Part shown: one piece after another, positions 21,343-30,146 of the stretch
How positions within the stretch are numbered: position 1 is the first letter of the stretch
How the letters are laid out: every line of letters begins with the position of its first letter
Assembly (NCBI RefSeq): GCF_009832865.1
Contig: NZ_CP047130.1
Span: forward strand, 1 to 64,000
DNA: 64,000 nt
Direction: 5' to 3'
Source: Colwellia sp. 20A7
Lineage (GTDB): Bacteria; Pseudomonadota; Gammaproteobacteria; Enterobacterales; Alteromonadaceae
Translations under genes and position numbers: made by a program
The notes under the pieces: generated by a model
The model's database searches: none
The model's input: only the letters and a program-made list of their open reading frames with translations
Told to the model about the DNA's origin: nothing

Positions 21343-22446
21343 ATGCTAAAAAAAATAATGTTAATACTTACGTTGTTTGCATGTCCTTTCATTTCACTCG
21401 CAGAACAATTAAAGATTAATGATGATGCACCAACGACTTACATAGTTAAGAAGGGTGATACTCTTTGGGATATTTCCTCCATTTTTCTTAATCAGCCATG
21501 GCTTTGGCCTAAACTTTGGCGTTTAAATCCTGAAATAAAAAATCCGCATTTAATTTATCCTGGTGACACAATATCGCTAATCTTTGATGAAAATGGTGAA
21601 CCACAATTACTTCTTAAGGCAAGTAGTAGTAAACCAAGTTATAAGTGGTCACCTAAAATCAGGAAAAAAAATAAAGCTGATACTGCAATTAAGTTATTAC
21701 CTTTAAAAGTAATAGCACCATATATTAAGTACGACCACCTCTTTAGCGCAGAGCAACTTGAACAATTCCCTCATGTGATTGGTAGTGATGAAGGTTATAG
21801 ATCAAGTATTAATGGCTTCAAAGTTTATGTTGATAAAGATTTATCATTATCAAAAACGTATGCTATTTATAATAAAGGCGAGGAGATTATTGATCCTGAA
21901 ACAGATGAGTCACTTGGTTTTTATGTTGACTTAGTTGCTACAGGTCAAGCAGTTGGTAGCGGTAATATAGAAGATGATACGCCAGCAACACTAAAAGTGA
22001 GTACAGCCAAACGAGAAATACGTTCGGGTGATTATGTTGTACCTGTACATGAAGGGCAAATGTTCCCATCAGTTTTTACTATGAAAGCTGCAGATAAATC
22101 ATTTCGTGGTTCAATTATTAAAGCGACAAGTAATGGACGTGAATTTGGAAAACTAGAAGTAGTGATGCTTAATCGCGGCTTTGAGGATGACGTGACCATT
22201 GGTGATGTCATGGCGATAAAACGTTTAAGTCCAAGTGTACTAAAAACAAGAACAGGCCCTGAATATACAGAAGAAGCTACTCTATGGGACCGTTTGTTAA
22301 CACCTAATGGTTCAAGCTATAAAATGCCTGAAGAGTATTTAGGTGAGTTGATGGTTTTTAAAGTTTATCAACAAGTAAGTATGGCGTTAATATTGAGAAC
22401 AGAAAAACCCGCACGATTAAATGATGTAATTACTGCTCCAGAATAA
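21343..22446 (+). CDS. LysM-domain exported protein
   Basis: This is a probable periplasmic peptidoglycan-associated protein. With ATG 21343 it begins with a clear signal peptide (MLKKIMLILTLFACPFISLA, cleavage before EQ). A single LysM domain follows at about residues 30-80 (TYIVKKGDTLWDISS...NPHLIYPGDTI). The remaining 280 residues are unfamiliar. AAAGGA about 9 nt upstream supports this start; ATG 21313 would bury the signal peptide. It is divergent from def and 51 nt before dprA, a neighbour arrangement common in gammaproteobacteria. No catalytic domain is apparent. Confidence 0.88.
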   Translation: MLKKIMLILTLFACPFISLAEQLKINDDAPTTYIVKKGDTLWDISSIFLNQPWLWPKLWRLNPEIKNPHLIYPGDTISLIFDENGEPQLLLKASSSKPSYKWSPKIRKKNKADTAIKLLPLKVIAPYIKYDHLFSAEQLEQFPHVIGSDEGYRSSINGFKVYVDKDLSLSKTYAIYNKGEEIIDPETDESLGFYVDLVATGQAVGSGNIEDDTPATLKVSTAKREIRSGDYVVPVHEGQMFPSVFTMKAADKSFRGSIIKATSNGREFGKLEVVMLNRGFEDDVTIGDVMAIKRLSPSVLKTRTGPEYTEEATLWDRLLTPNGSSYKMPEEYLGELMVFKVYQQVSMALILRTEKPARLNDVITAPE

Positions 22447-22497
22447 AGTGTACTATAAAGTTTTGTATTAAAGGTAAGTGTCTTAGGGAGAAGGCAA

Positions 22498-23637
22498 GTG
22501 CAAAAAAGCAAAATTCATTATTGGCTAGCTTTAAAGCTGGTACCACGATTAGCTATTCATAAAAAATTAACGCTAGTTGAGTCTTATGGTTTAACCGCGC
22601 TTTTTTCATCTTCAGTAAAAAACAATCCTAGTTTAACATCAGCAAATAATTTAACAGCAAAACAGCTCGCTTCATTTTACCAACCAGATTGGCAAAAAAT
22701 TGACGATATTATTAGCAGTAGCGATCGTTGTCGTAGCGAAATAATTGTATTTGATGATCCGGTTTATCCGCAGTTGCTTAAACAGATTTACGATCCACCT
22801 TTAGTGCTTTTTGTACAAGGTAATACAAAACTATTAAATCAAACTCAATTGGCTATTGTTGGCAGCCGTTCAGCCAGTATTAATGGTCGAGAGACGGCTT
22901 TTGAAATAGCACAACAATTGGTTAAAAATGGGTTAGTTGTTACAAGCGGTTTAGCTTTAGGTATTGATGCTGCCGCGCATAAAGGAGCGTTAACGACTTG
23001 TGCAAGTACTATTGCCGTTGTTGCTACTGGGCTTGATAAAATTTATCCAGCAAGGCATCGAGATCTAGTGGCTACGATTCTTGAAAAAGAAGGGGCCATC
23101 ATTAGTGAGTTTTTACCTGGAACTTCACCTAAACCAGGGCACTTTCCTAAGCGAAATCGTATTATTAGCGGGTTAAGTGTGGGCGTTTTAGTCGTAGAGG
23201 CTGCTTTGCAAAGTGGTTCACTTATAACAGCACGTTGTGCTTTAGAACAAAATCGTGATGTTTTTTCAATACCTAGCGGTATTAACAACCCTCAAGCAAA
23301 AGGCTGTCACTGGTTAATTAAACAAGGAGCTAAACTTGTAGAGGAATCTGCCGATATAATGGATGAGTTAGCATTTATCGATAATTTTGATTCACAATTG
23401 AAGCCACAACATAAACCTCAATTATTTATAAATAAAGAAATTGATGAAAAAAGGTCAAATAAGGACTTGTTTGTTGATGAATTGTTGGCTAGTGTGGGAT
23501 TTGAAATTACGCCTGTAGATAAAGTGGTTTCAAGAAGTAAGCTACCTGTTGAAGAAGTGCTAACGCGGTTAACAATATTAGAGTTGAATGGTCTGGTAGC
23601 TGCAGTACCCGGAGGCTACCTTAGATTACATAAATAA
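22498..23637 (+). CDS. dprA: DNA processing protein DprA
   Basis: DprA (Smf) protects incoming single-stranded DNA and loads RecA during natural transformation. The Rossmann-like core shows [37 protein letters not shown] and [14 protein letters not shown]-terminal winged-helix (about 310-375) follows. It starts at GTG with a strong GGGAGAAGG upstream and has 379 residues. It is followed by smg and yrdD as in E. coli. Whether this strain is competent cannot be told from this window. Confidence 0.95.
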   Translation: MQKSKIHYWLALKLVPRLAIHKKLTLVESYGLTALFSSSVKNNPSLTSANNLTAKQLASFYQPDWQKIDDIISSSDRCRSEIIVFDDPVYPQLLKQIYDPPLVLFVQGNTKLLNQTQLAIVGSRSASINGRETAFEIAQQLVKNGLVVTSGLALGIDAAAHKGALTTCASTIAVVATGLDKIYPARHRDLVATILEKEGAIISEFLPGTSPKPGHFPKRNRIISGLSVGVLVVEAALQSGSLITARCALEQNRDVFSIPSGINNPQAKGCHWLIKQGAKLVEESADIMDELAFIDNFDSQLKPQHKPQLFINKEIDEKRSNKDLFVDELLASVGFEITPVDKVVSRSKLPVEEVLTRLTILELNGLVAAVPGGYLRLHK

Positions 23638-23663
23638 TAATCATAAGGAATAAGGGGCTAGTT

Positions 23664-24137
23664 ATGTTCGATATTTTAATGTATTTGTTTGAAAATTATA
23701 TACATAGTGAAGCCGAAGTCATGGTTGATCATGACATATTGACGGATGAATTAACGCGAGCAGGTTTTCATCAAGATGAGATATATAAGGCGCTTAATTG
23801 GTTAGAAAAACTAAGTGCTTTACAAGATTCTGATGCTTATCCTTGTTTAACACGTGTAGGTAATAAATCTTTTCGTATTTATACTGAAAACGAAATGCAG
23901 TTTCTCGATACAGAAAGTCGAGGCTTCATTCTATTTTTAGAGCAAGTAAATGTACTAGATTTTACAACGCGTGAAATGGTAATTGATAGAGTAATGGAAT
24001 TAGATACTAATCATTTCTCTATAGATGATCTGAAGTGGGTTATTTTAATGGTTCTCTTCAATGTTCCTGGTCAGGAAAATGCTTACTCGCAGATGGAAGA
24101 GCTCATTTTTGAAGAGCAAGAAGGCCCTTTACATTAA
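23664..24137 (+). CDS. smg: Smg family protein (DUF494)
   Basis: The 157-residue acidic protein opens [16 protein letters not shown], the hallmark of the Smg/DUF494 family, and matches it in length. The function is unknown. It follows dprA by 26 nt and precedes yrdD, its usual neighbours. There is no signal peptide or membrane helix. Confidence 0.93.
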   Translation: MFDILMYLFENYIHSEAEVMVDHDILTDELTRAGFHQDEIYKALNWLEKLSALQDSDAYPCLTRVGNKSFRIYTENEMQFLDTESRGFILFLEQVNVLDFTTREMVIDRVMELDTNHFSIDDLKWVILMVLFNVPGQENAYSQMEELIFEEQEGPLH

Positions 24138-24148
24138 TACCATTTGTT

Positions 24149-24179
24149 ATTAACTGGCTTAATTATTAAGTCAGTTAAT
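24149..24179 (+). terminator. Hairpin after smg
   Basis: A 14-bp stem (ATTAACTGGCTTAA/TTAAGTCAGTTAAT, one G-T pair) with a 3-nt loop starts 11 nt after the smg stop. No T run follows. Confidence 0.45.
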
Positions 24180-24258
24180 GTTGCCATATTGTTTAAACAA
24201 CAATTATGGCATAATAACTTATCTTGTTATGTAAATAGCGGCTATAGATCAACAGACA

Positions 24259-24825
24259 ATGTCCAAGTCAGATAATCCTTTATTCTCCCATCACGAACAT
24301 GCTTTAGAGAAAGAATATCAAGTGTGCCCAGAATGTGGCTCTGAACTTTCTATTAAGCATGGTAAAAGTGGACCTTTTTTAGGATGTGTTAATTATCCTA
24401 GTTGTGCTTACACTAGACCCGTTGTTGAAAATGAGCGTGTTGAAGATAAAATTCTTCAAGGCAGCGAATGTCCTAAATGCAATCATAATTTAGCTGTAAA
24501 ACAAGGTCGATATGGTATGTTTATCGGTTGTAGTAACTTCCCCGATTGTGATTACATTGAGCATGATGAGCCTAATGAATTAGCTGATATATCGTGCCCT
24601 AATTGTAAAAAAGGTTTAATTAAAGAAAAGACGAGCCGCTTTGGTAAAAAGTTTTATTCGTGTGATGCTTATCCCAAGTGCAAGTTTATTGTTAATTTTG
24701 AACCAGTAGTAGGAACATGTCAGCAATGCGACTATCCTCTATTATTAAAACGAAATATGGCTGCAGGCGTCAAGTATCAATGTGCCAGTAAAAAGTGCTC
24801 AGCAATGCAAAAGATAACACCATAA
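24259..24825 (+). CDS. yrdD: Topoisomerase-type C4 zinc-finger protein YrdD
   Basis: This 188-residue protein consists of repeated four-cysteine zinc ribbons like those at the C-terminus of topoisomerase I: CPECGSEL..., CPKCNHNL..., CPNCKKGL... and CQQCDYPL.... The first three have the full CxxC...C(x4-5)C pattern with GxFxxCxxxPxCxY. It probably binds nucleic acid; no catalytic domain is present. It ends the dprA-smg-yrdD run and is followed by a strong terminator. Confidence 0.9.
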   Translation: MSKSDNPLFSHHEHALEKEYQVCPECGSELSIKHGKSGPFLGCVNYPSCAYTRPVVENERVEDKILQGSECPKCNHNLAVKQGRYGMFIGCSNFPDCDYIEHDEPNELADISCPNCKKGLIKEKTSRFGKKFYSCDAYPKCKFIVNFEPVVGTCQQCDYPLLLKRNMAAGVKYQCASKKCSAMQKITP

Positions 24826-24852
24826 AAAAAGACGCTAATTAGCGTCTTTTTT
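24826..24852. terminator. Intrinsic terminator between yrdD and purK
   Basis: A stem GACGCT/AGCGTC extended by A/T pairs with an AATT loop ends in a six-T run. A-rich and T-rich flanks let it act on both strands. Confidence 0.9.
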
Positions 24853-24894
24853 AGTTAAACATCGTTAATAATACTGACGTTTAATTATGAATGC

Positions 24895-26052
24895 TTAACT
24901 ATGTTTATTAAGGTAGCTAGTCGAAAAGTCATTTAGATCCGGGAATGCTGATTGCGACAATAGCTTTGATAACGCGCTTAAGCGTTGCGCTAGCACTAAT
25001 TCATTCTCACCACTCACGTTAATATGACCCATTTTACGACCGGCACGTTTATCTTTGTTATACCAATGAATAGTAACACTTGGAATCGATAGTACTTCGT
25101 CAGAGACTGTATCTTCACCAATGATATTAACCATTGCCGTTGGTCTAACTAAAGCGGTACTACCTAATGGTAAGTCGCAAATCGCTCTTAAGTGATTTTC
25201 GAACTGGCAAGTATCGGCGCCTTGCTGAGTCCAATGCCCAGAGTTGTGAACGCGTGGTGCTATTTCGTTTACTAGCAGTTGATTACCCACTTGGAAAAAT
25301 TCTATAGCTAACACACCCACATAATTTAGTTCATCGGATATAGCTTTAAAAACCTGCGCTGCTTGCTTCTGTAATACTTCATCAACTTTTACGGCAACAG
25401 ATACACTCAATACACCTTGTGTATGATGGTTCTCAGTTAACGGGTAAGCGGCAACATCACCATTTCTGCTGCGTACTCCAATAAGAGAAACTTCTCGGTC
25501 AAAGTTGATCATCTGTTCCGCAACAATACCTTGTTTAACAGATGTTGTTGAGGATTTGAGAAAGCTCTCCATGTCTTGCCAGATACTATCCGCGTCTTCT
25601 ACTGATTTTAAGCGCCATTGACCTTTACCGTCGTAACCTTCTAAGGCACTTTTAAAAATGACCGGTAACGTTAATGATGCTAAAGCTGCAGCAAAATCTT
25701 CTTTTGTTTGAATAAAAAAATGTTTTGCATTAGCAACATTGCATGATTCAAGTAGCGCTTTTTCTAAGCGTCTATCACCACCTATCTTTATTGCATTACT
25801 ACTCGGAAATAGTTTATTCGACTGCTCACATTCAGCAAGCGTGTCATGTGCAACATGCTCAAATTCGGCGGTGATTACTTCAGCATTGGTAATTCCTTGT
25901 GCTAAATCACCATAAATATGCTCAGGGCTAATAGGTTGAACGACTTTAAGGCTTCTTACATCAAATGCTTTCACATCTAAATTTAAAGGTGTGCCTGCTA
26001 ACTCCATCATGCGAGCGAGTTGACCGGCACCAAGTACAAGAACTTTTTTCAT
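24895..26052 (-). CDS. purK: N5-carboxyaminoimidazole ribonucleotide synthase
   Basis: PurK makes N5-CAIR from AIR, bicarbonate and ATP in purine synthesis. It opens VLGAGQLARMMELAG and carries the ATP-grasp signatures FKSALEGYDGKGQW, EQMINFDREVSLI and NEIAPRVHNSGHWT. It is 385 residues, typical. It lies 9 nt after purE, forming purEK. In E. coli these genes are elsewhere; here they are inserted between yrdD and tsaC. Confidence 0.97.
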   Translation of the reverse strand: MKKVLVLGAGQLARMMELAGTPLNLDVKAFDVRSLKVVQPISPEHIYGDLAQGITNAEVITAEFEHVAHDTLAECEQSNKLFPSSNAIKIGGDRRLEKALLESCNVANAKHFFIQTKEDFAAALASLTLPVIFKSALEGYDGKGQWRLKSVEDADSIWQDMESFLKSSTTSVKQGIVAEQMINFDREVSLIGVRSRNGDVAAYPLTENHHTQGVLSVSVAVKVDEVLQKQAAQVFKAISDELNYVGVLAIEFFQVGNQLLVNEIAPRVHNSGHWTQQGADTCQFENHLRAICDLPLGSTALVRPTAMVNIIGEDTVSDEVLSIPSVTIHWYNKDKRAGRKMGHINVSGENELVLAQRLSALSKLLSQSAFPDLNDFSTSYLNKHS

Positions 26053-26061
26053 TATGAATGC

Positions 26062-26544
26062 TTATTCTGCTGGATTTGGATTATTTAAAATAGTTTGCGT
26101 TTGATTTTTTCTAAATTCTTCAATATTTTTTTGAATTTTTTCATCAAACGTACCAATGATTTGGGCTGCAAGTAAACCTGCGTTGGCTGCACCAGCGGTA
26201 CCTATAGCTAAAGTACCTACGGCTATACCTTTAGGCATTTGTACAATAGATAATAATGAGTCTTGCCCATTAAGCGCTTTAGATTGAACTGGAACTCCAA
26301 GAACAGGTAAGCAAGTATATGCGGCCGTCATGCCTGGTAGGTGAGCAGCACCACCAGCACCACCAATAATAACTTTAATGCCTCTATCTTTAGCACCTTC
26401 TGCGTATTCAGCTAACAAATGAGGAGTACGGTGAGCAGAAACAACTTTGGTTTCATATTTTACACCTAATAGATCAAGCATTTCTGCTGCATGTTGCATT
26501 GTTGGCCAATCTGATTTTGACCCCATGATAATACCCACTGTCAT
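26062..26544 (-). CDS. purE: N5-carboxyaminoimidazole ribonucleotide mutase
   Basis: PurE converts N5-CAIR to CAIR. The class I PurE signatures GSKSDWPTM at the start, SAHRTPH with its catalytic histidine and [12 protein letters not shown] are complete. Length is 160 residues. It heads the purEK operon. No classical PurR operator was recognised upstream, but two inverted repeats lie in the divergent spacer toward tsaC. Confidence 0.97.
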   Translation of the reverse strand: MTVGIIMGSKSDWPTMQHAAEMLDLLGVKYETKVVSAHRTPHLLAEYAEGAKDRGIKVIIGGAGGAAHLPGMTAAYTCLPVLGVPVQSKALNGQDSLLSIVQMPKGIAVGTLAIGTAGAANAGLLAAQIIGTFDEKIQKNIEEFRKNQTQTILNNPNPAE

Positions 26545-26587
26545 GAATTTACGCCCTTTGAAAAAGTATAATGTTCTAGCTAAATGA

Positions 26588-26625
26588 ACAAGGTTAATAA
26601 AGAAGCCTGTAATTATAACCTTGTT
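26588..26625. repeat. Inverted repeat upstream of purE
   Basis: Ten-base arms AACAAGGTTA/TAACCTTGTT are separated by 18 nt and lie 44-81 nt before the purE start. It may be an operator or a leader hairpin. Confidence 0.5.
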
Positions 26626-26721
26626 TCACGCAATACGGAATAATGAAGTTTTTCATTGATAGATTCTATTGTAATACGATACAAATTTTTAACCGTTCTC
26701 AGCGCATTAATATAACGTGGC

Positions 26722-26759
26722 ACACCTAATATCAATTTAATGAAATTGCTATTAGGTGT
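26722..26759. repeat. Long hairpin in purE-tsaC spacer
   Basis: Seventeen-base arms with a single mismatch and an AATG loop form a strong hairpin between divergent genes, about 56 nt before the tsaC start. A short pyrimidine run (TTCTCT) follows on the plus strand. Confidence 0.75.
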
Positions 26760-26814
26760 TCTCTAGCCCACTTTGTTAAGATTGCAGCATAGAAGTTTAT
26801 TGAAAGAGTGTATT

Positions 26815-27372
26815 GTGGACGAAAGATCTGTTGTTGATGTGTTTTTAAGTGGAGGCATTATCGCTTATCCAACTGAAGGTGTATTTGGCTTGGGCTGTGA
26901 TCCCGACAATGAGCAAGCGGTTGAAAAATTATTAGCTTTGAAAAATAGACCTGTTGAGAAAGGCCTTATCTTACTTGCGGCTAATTATTCACAATTATTG
27001 CCTTATATTAATGATGATCTTATTCCACCTGATAAAAGGTATACCGTTTTATCTAGATGGCCGAATGGGATTACACAAGTTATGCCTAAGAATAATAATA
27101 CAGCCGCTTGGCTAACAGGAAGGTTCAATACCATTGCCGTGAGAGTGACAGATCAACCAGATGTTGTAGCATTATGTAAACAAACGAACAAACCTATCAT
27201 TTCAACTAGTGCGAACCTTTCAGGAAGTGAACCTGCAATGACGTGGCAAGCGTTAGAAAATAATGATGAATTAGCATCGAAAATAGATTTTATTATTAAA
27301 GGTAAAACGTTAGGGTTTACACAACCTTCAACCATTATTGATGCCTTAACGGGTGAAACATTCAGAGCGTAG
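26815..27372 (+). CDS. tsaC: Threonylcarbamoyl-AMP synthase
   Basis: TsaC makes threonylcarbamoyl-AMP for the t6A37 modification of ANN-decoding tRNAs. The YrdC-fold motifs are present: [29 protein letters not shown] and [11 protein letters not shown]. With GTG 26815 the protein is 185 residues, near E. coli TsaC; an AAGAG precedes it. A TTG at 26773 is in frame but lengthens the N-terminus beyond the family. A hairpin follows the gene. Confidence 0.95.
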   Translation: MDERSVVDVFLSGGIIAYPTEGVFGLGCDPDNEQAVEKLLALKNRPVEKGLILLAANYSQLLPYINDDLIPPDKRYTVLSRWPNGITQVMPKNNNTAAWLTGRFNTIAVRVTDQPDVVALCKQTNKPIISTSANLSGSEPAMTWQALENNDELASKIDFIIKGKTLGFTQPSTIIDALTGETFRA

Positions 27373-27422
27373 TTGTTAGAATTCGAGAGTGTATATCAGT
27401 TTTTATTGCATTAAATGATTAT

Positions 27423-27450
27423 GGCTATCTGTTTTAGGTGGATAGCCTTT
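27423..27450 (+). terminator. Terminator-like hairpin after tsaC
   Basis: A seven-base stem GGCTATC/GATAGCC with an 11-nt loop is followed by TTTCAT. It is a moderate candidate. Confidence 0.5.
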
Positions 27451-27492
27451 CATCTGTAACTATATTAAACATAAGAATTTTTACAAGTATTG

Positions 27493-27930
27493 TTAGCAAT
27501 TGACCATATGTGAGGCCATTTGATCAAAAGCTTGTCTTAGATGTTGCTCAATTTCATTATTGTTAATCACCTTTTTCATTGCATTATTCATGCAAAGCAT
27601 CCATAAATCACGCTGCTTTTTAGTCACCTGAAAAGGCATATGTCTTGCTCTAAGCTGTGGATGGCCATATTTTTGCTCAAATAATCTTGGTCCACCGAGC
27701 CAGCCAGACAGAAATTCAAAAAACTTCTGTCTGATATTATCTAAAGGCTGTTTGTGAATGGCTAATAATTCTTGTAAATGAATATTAGTTTCCATTTCAT
27801 CATAGAATGCTTCAGCTAAGTTACGAGTAGCTGATTCTCCACCAATAAGCTGATATAAGCTGTTTTCTTGCAAGTTATGATTGTTTGATTTGGTGATCAT
27901 GGAAATTATTCTTTTAAGTTTGCTAAACAT
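27493..27930 (-). CDS. Group II truncated haemoglobin
   Basis: This is a 2-on-2 haem protein that binds O2, NO or related ligands; the physiological role varies. After an unusual basic N-terminal extension of about 25 residues it shows the family blocks YQLIGGESATRNLAEAFYDEM, FFEFLSGWLGGP and YGHPQLRARHMPF, with the proximal His in the FGHP-like motif and the W in GWLGGP. An internal ATG at 27897 is a possible start, and neither start has a convincing ribosome-binding site. It is divergent from the FNR-box-controlled ompW, so it may share low-oxygen control. Symbols differ between strains, so none is given. Confidence 0.88.
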   Translation of the reverse strand: MFSKLKRIISMITKSNNHNLQENSLYQLIGGESATRNLAEAFYDEMETNIHLQELLAIHKQPLDNIRQKFFEFLSGWLGGPRLFEQKYGHPQLRARHMPFQVTKKQRDLWMLCMNNAMKKVINNNEIEQHLRQAFDQMASHMVNC

Positions 27931-28096
27931 ATTGATGGTTAATAAGGTAAGAAATTTATATTACTATATTCAAACATTATAACCTTAGTTGATAATGAAG
28001 GCATATTTAATAAGGTTAATAAAAAGCCGCAACGTTAATAACAAATGATATGGAGTCATTATTAGGCTAGATAACAGCCATAATTAGAGTAAATAC

Positions 28097-28110
28097 TTGA
28101 TCGAAATCAA
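28097..28110. promoter_or_regulatory. FNR-type site upstream of ompW
   Basis: TTGATCGAAATCAA matches the FNR/Anr/EtrA consensus TTGATNNNNATCAA at all ten defined positions. Its centre is about 90 nt upstream of the inferred ompW start of transcription. Confidence 0.8.
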
Positions 28111-28145
28111 CTTTGAAATCACTTTTGTTTTTTCACTAAAAAACA

Positions 28146-28159
28146 TTGTCTGAGATCAA
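28146..28159. promoter_or_regulatory. Second, weaker FNR-type site for ompW
   Basis: TTGTCTGAGATCAA has a perfect right half and two mismatches in the left half of the FNR consensus. Its centre is about 41 nt upstream of the start expected from a TATTAT -10 at 28181-28186, the position of a class II activator site. Confidence 0.55.
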
Positions 28160-28215
28160 GGTTTTTGTTGGTGGTAGGATTATTATGTCCCTAAATAATT
28201 AAAGGACATAAAAAC

Positions 28216-28920
28216 ATGAAACACTCTATATTAGCAATCGCATTATTATCACTTTCTCTACCAACTTTAGCTAACCAAGCCGGCGATATAATCGTTCGTG
28301 GTGGTGCAACAATGGTTTCTCCAGATTCAGGATCTGCCGGCGTAGCATTAGATGGCACACTTACGCCATTATCTCTTACTGTGGATGATAATACTCAGCT
28401 TGGTTTGAACCTAGTTTACTTTTTTGATAGTAACTGGGCTATCGAGCTACTTGCCGCTACACCATTTACTCATGATGTTAAGTTACAAGACCCTGATGGG
28501 GTTACAAGCTCTTTGTATGGTATTGATCTTAATGGTGCTAATCTTGCTGAAGTTACTCACTTACCACCAACGTTAAGTGCATTATATTATTTTGACACAG
28601 GCACAGCATTTAAACCTTATATTGGTGCAGGTATTAATTACACAATTATATTTGATGAAAAATTCACATCAACACCAAAAGCGGCAGGGTTTAGCGATCT
28701 AGAATTAGATAACTCTTTTGGTTTGTCACTTCAAGTGGGTATGGATTACGAACTTGATGAAAATTGGTCACTTAATATTTCAGCTCGTTATATAAATATT
28801 GAAACAGATGCAAAATTTGATTTAGCCGATCCATTAAATGTAGGATTATCAGGAAAAGGTAGCGCTGCAGTAGATATCAACCCAATGGTATATTCAGTTA
28901 TGCTCGGTTATAAATTTTAA
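28216..28920 (+). CDS. ompW: Outer membrane protein OmpW
   Basis: OmpW is an eight-strand outer-membrane barrel that forms a narrow hydrophobic channel. A signal peptide (residues 1-19, ending LANQ) is followed by the family opening AGDIIVRGGATMVSPD, the central LPPTLSALYYF and KPYIGAGINYT blocks and the C-terminal ending MLGYKF with terminal Phe. It is 234 residues. FNR-type sites upstream agree with the known FNR control of E. coli ompW. It is followed by a strong terminator. Confidence 0.95.
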   Translation: MKHSILAIALLSLSLPTLANQAGDIIVRGGATMVSPDSGSAGVALDGTLTPLSLTVDDNTQLGLNLVYFFDSNWAIELLAATPFTHDVKLQDPDGVTSSLYGIDLNGANLAEVTHLPPTLSALYYFDTGTAFKPYIGAGINYTIIFDEKFTSTPKAAGFSDLELDNSFGLSLQVGMDYELDENWSLNISARYINIETDAKFDLADPLNVGLSGKGSAAVDINPMVYSVMLGYKF

Positions 28921-28946
28921 TAAAATTAATTTGTCTAAACCAGAAC

Positions 28947-28975
28947 AAAAAGCAGTAATTTATTACTGCTTTTTT
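28947..28975 (+). terminator. Intrinsic terminator after ompW
   Basis: A 12-bp A/T-flanked stem AAAAAGCAGTAA/TTACTGCTTTTT with a 4-nt loop ends in a T run. Confidence 0.9.
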
Positions 28976-29034
28976 GTATTTTTAAAATGATAATTCAGTT
29001 AGGCTACTTATACTATTTCTATAAGGCTATTTTC

Positions 29035-29862
29035 ATGGATCAATATCGTGTTTTTGGTAACCCTATTAAGCAATCTCGTTCACCTTTAATTCATCAGTCA
29101 TTCGCACTGGCAACTGAACAAGTACTTAATTATGAAATTCAATTTGCTGAACTAAATGGTTTTAATGAAGCTGTAACAGAATTTATTGCACAGGGTGGTA
29201 AGGGCGCTAATGTGACAGCACCATTCAAAGAACAAGCAATGGCGATGTGTGATGAGTTAACAGAGCATGCGAAATTTTCTGGGGCTGTTAATACGCTAAC
29301 TTTTAAAAATGGTAAGATTTATGGTGATACTACCGATGGTGTTGGTTTAGTAAATGATTTACTAGCCCATAATGTCTGCCTTGAAAATAGTCGTATATTA
29401 TTACTGGGTGCTGGCGGTGCTTCAAAAGGCGTAGTGTTACCTTTATTGAATAAAGCTCCCAAAAGTTTAACAATTGCTAATAGAACCGTTTCTAAAGCTC
29501 AAGCGATTGTTGAACAATATACAAATGAACCTCTTTCAGCTTGCTCATTTGAAGAAGCAAATGAACAGGTGTTTGATGTTATTATTAATGCAACGTCTGC
29601 TGGTTTAACAGGGGCAGGGTTGCCCATAGCTGAAAAGCTTATCACTGAAAATAGTGTTTGCTACGATATGACTTACGGGAAGGAACTTACCCCTTTCTTG
29701 AAAAAAGCAACAGAACTAAAGGCTAAGCAAGTTATTGATGGACTGGGAATGCTTGTGGGCCAAGCTGCGGAAAGCTTCTATATTTGGAGAGGCATAAGAC
29801 CAAATGTTGATTCTGTTATAGCGAAATTAAAGTCATCTCTTTTTTATAGGTATAAATTTTGA
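29035..29862 (+). CDS. aroE: Shikimate dehydrogenase (NADP+)
   Basis: AroE reduces 3-dehydroshikimate to shikimate in aromatic amino-acid synthesis. The substrate motif NPIKQSRSP, the catalytic lysine in NVTAPFKEQA, TTDGVGL and the NADP-binding LLGAGGASKGV are complete. I chose ATG 29035 (275 residues) because MDQYRVFGNP matches the family start and AAGG precedes it; an upstream ATG at 28987 adds 16 hydrophobic residues and nearly touches the ompW terminator. The stop overlaps the yrdB start. Confidence 0.96.
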   Translation: MDQYRVFGNPIKQSRSPLIHQSFALATEQVLNYEIQFAELNGFNEAVTEFIAQGGKGANVTAPFKEQAMAMCDELTEHAKFSGAVNTLTFKNGKIYGDTTDGVGLVNDLLAHNVCLENSRILLLGAGGASKGVVLPLLNKAPKSLTIANRTVSKAQAIVEQYTNEPLSACSFEEANEQVFDVIINATSAGLTGAGLPIAEKLITENSVCYDMTYGKELTPFLKKATELKAKQVIDGLGMLVGQAAESFYIWRGIRPNVDSVIAKLKSSLFYRYKF

Positions 29863-30089
29863 ACCAAGCAATATTATTTAATGATGATTTCTCCTTTAGT
29901 ATAGAAGAATGCGCATGGTGTCTTACTGCTCAAATATCAGGGCAAAAAGCGACAATATACTTTCATTCGACTGAACTTGAAAAATTAAAAGCTATTGATG
30001 ATTGTACAAAGTACGACTTAGAAGAAGTTGCTGAGCTCTGGTTAGAGAAAAATGAACTAGAGGGAAATGATATTCATATTAAAATATGA
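29859..30089 (+). CDS. yrdB: YrdB-like DUF1488 protein
   Basis: The 76-residue protein opens MNQAILFNDDF, like E. coli YrdB, and follows aroE as there. The start is TTG with the sequence TTGA overlapping the aroE stop, so translation is likely coupled. The function is unknown. It is followed by a hairpin and faces yrdA. Confidence 0.85.
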   Translation: MNQAILFNDDFSFSIEECAWCLTAQISGQKATIYFHSTELEKLKAIDDCTKYDLEEVAELWLEKNELEGNDIHIKI

Positions 30090-30129
30090 TGACTCATTAA
30101 ACACTGTCTATATAGTATAGTGAGTCATC
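30088..30129. terminator. Hairpin between yrdB and yrdA
   Basis: Nine-base arms GATGACTCA/TGAGTCATC, with partial pairing inside the loop, sit between two convergent genes. No long T run is seen. Confidence 0.5.
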
Positions 30130-30146
30130 AAATCATTGAATGAACT

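Noticed and set aside
26622..26630. TGTTTCACG near purE, a perfect left half of parS
   Set aside because: The right half (CAATAC...) does not match, so ParB binding is not expected.
26625..26645. PurR-like ACGCAA at the purE leader
   Set aside because: Only one half-site matches; the second half of the ACGCAAACGTTTGCGT operator is absent.
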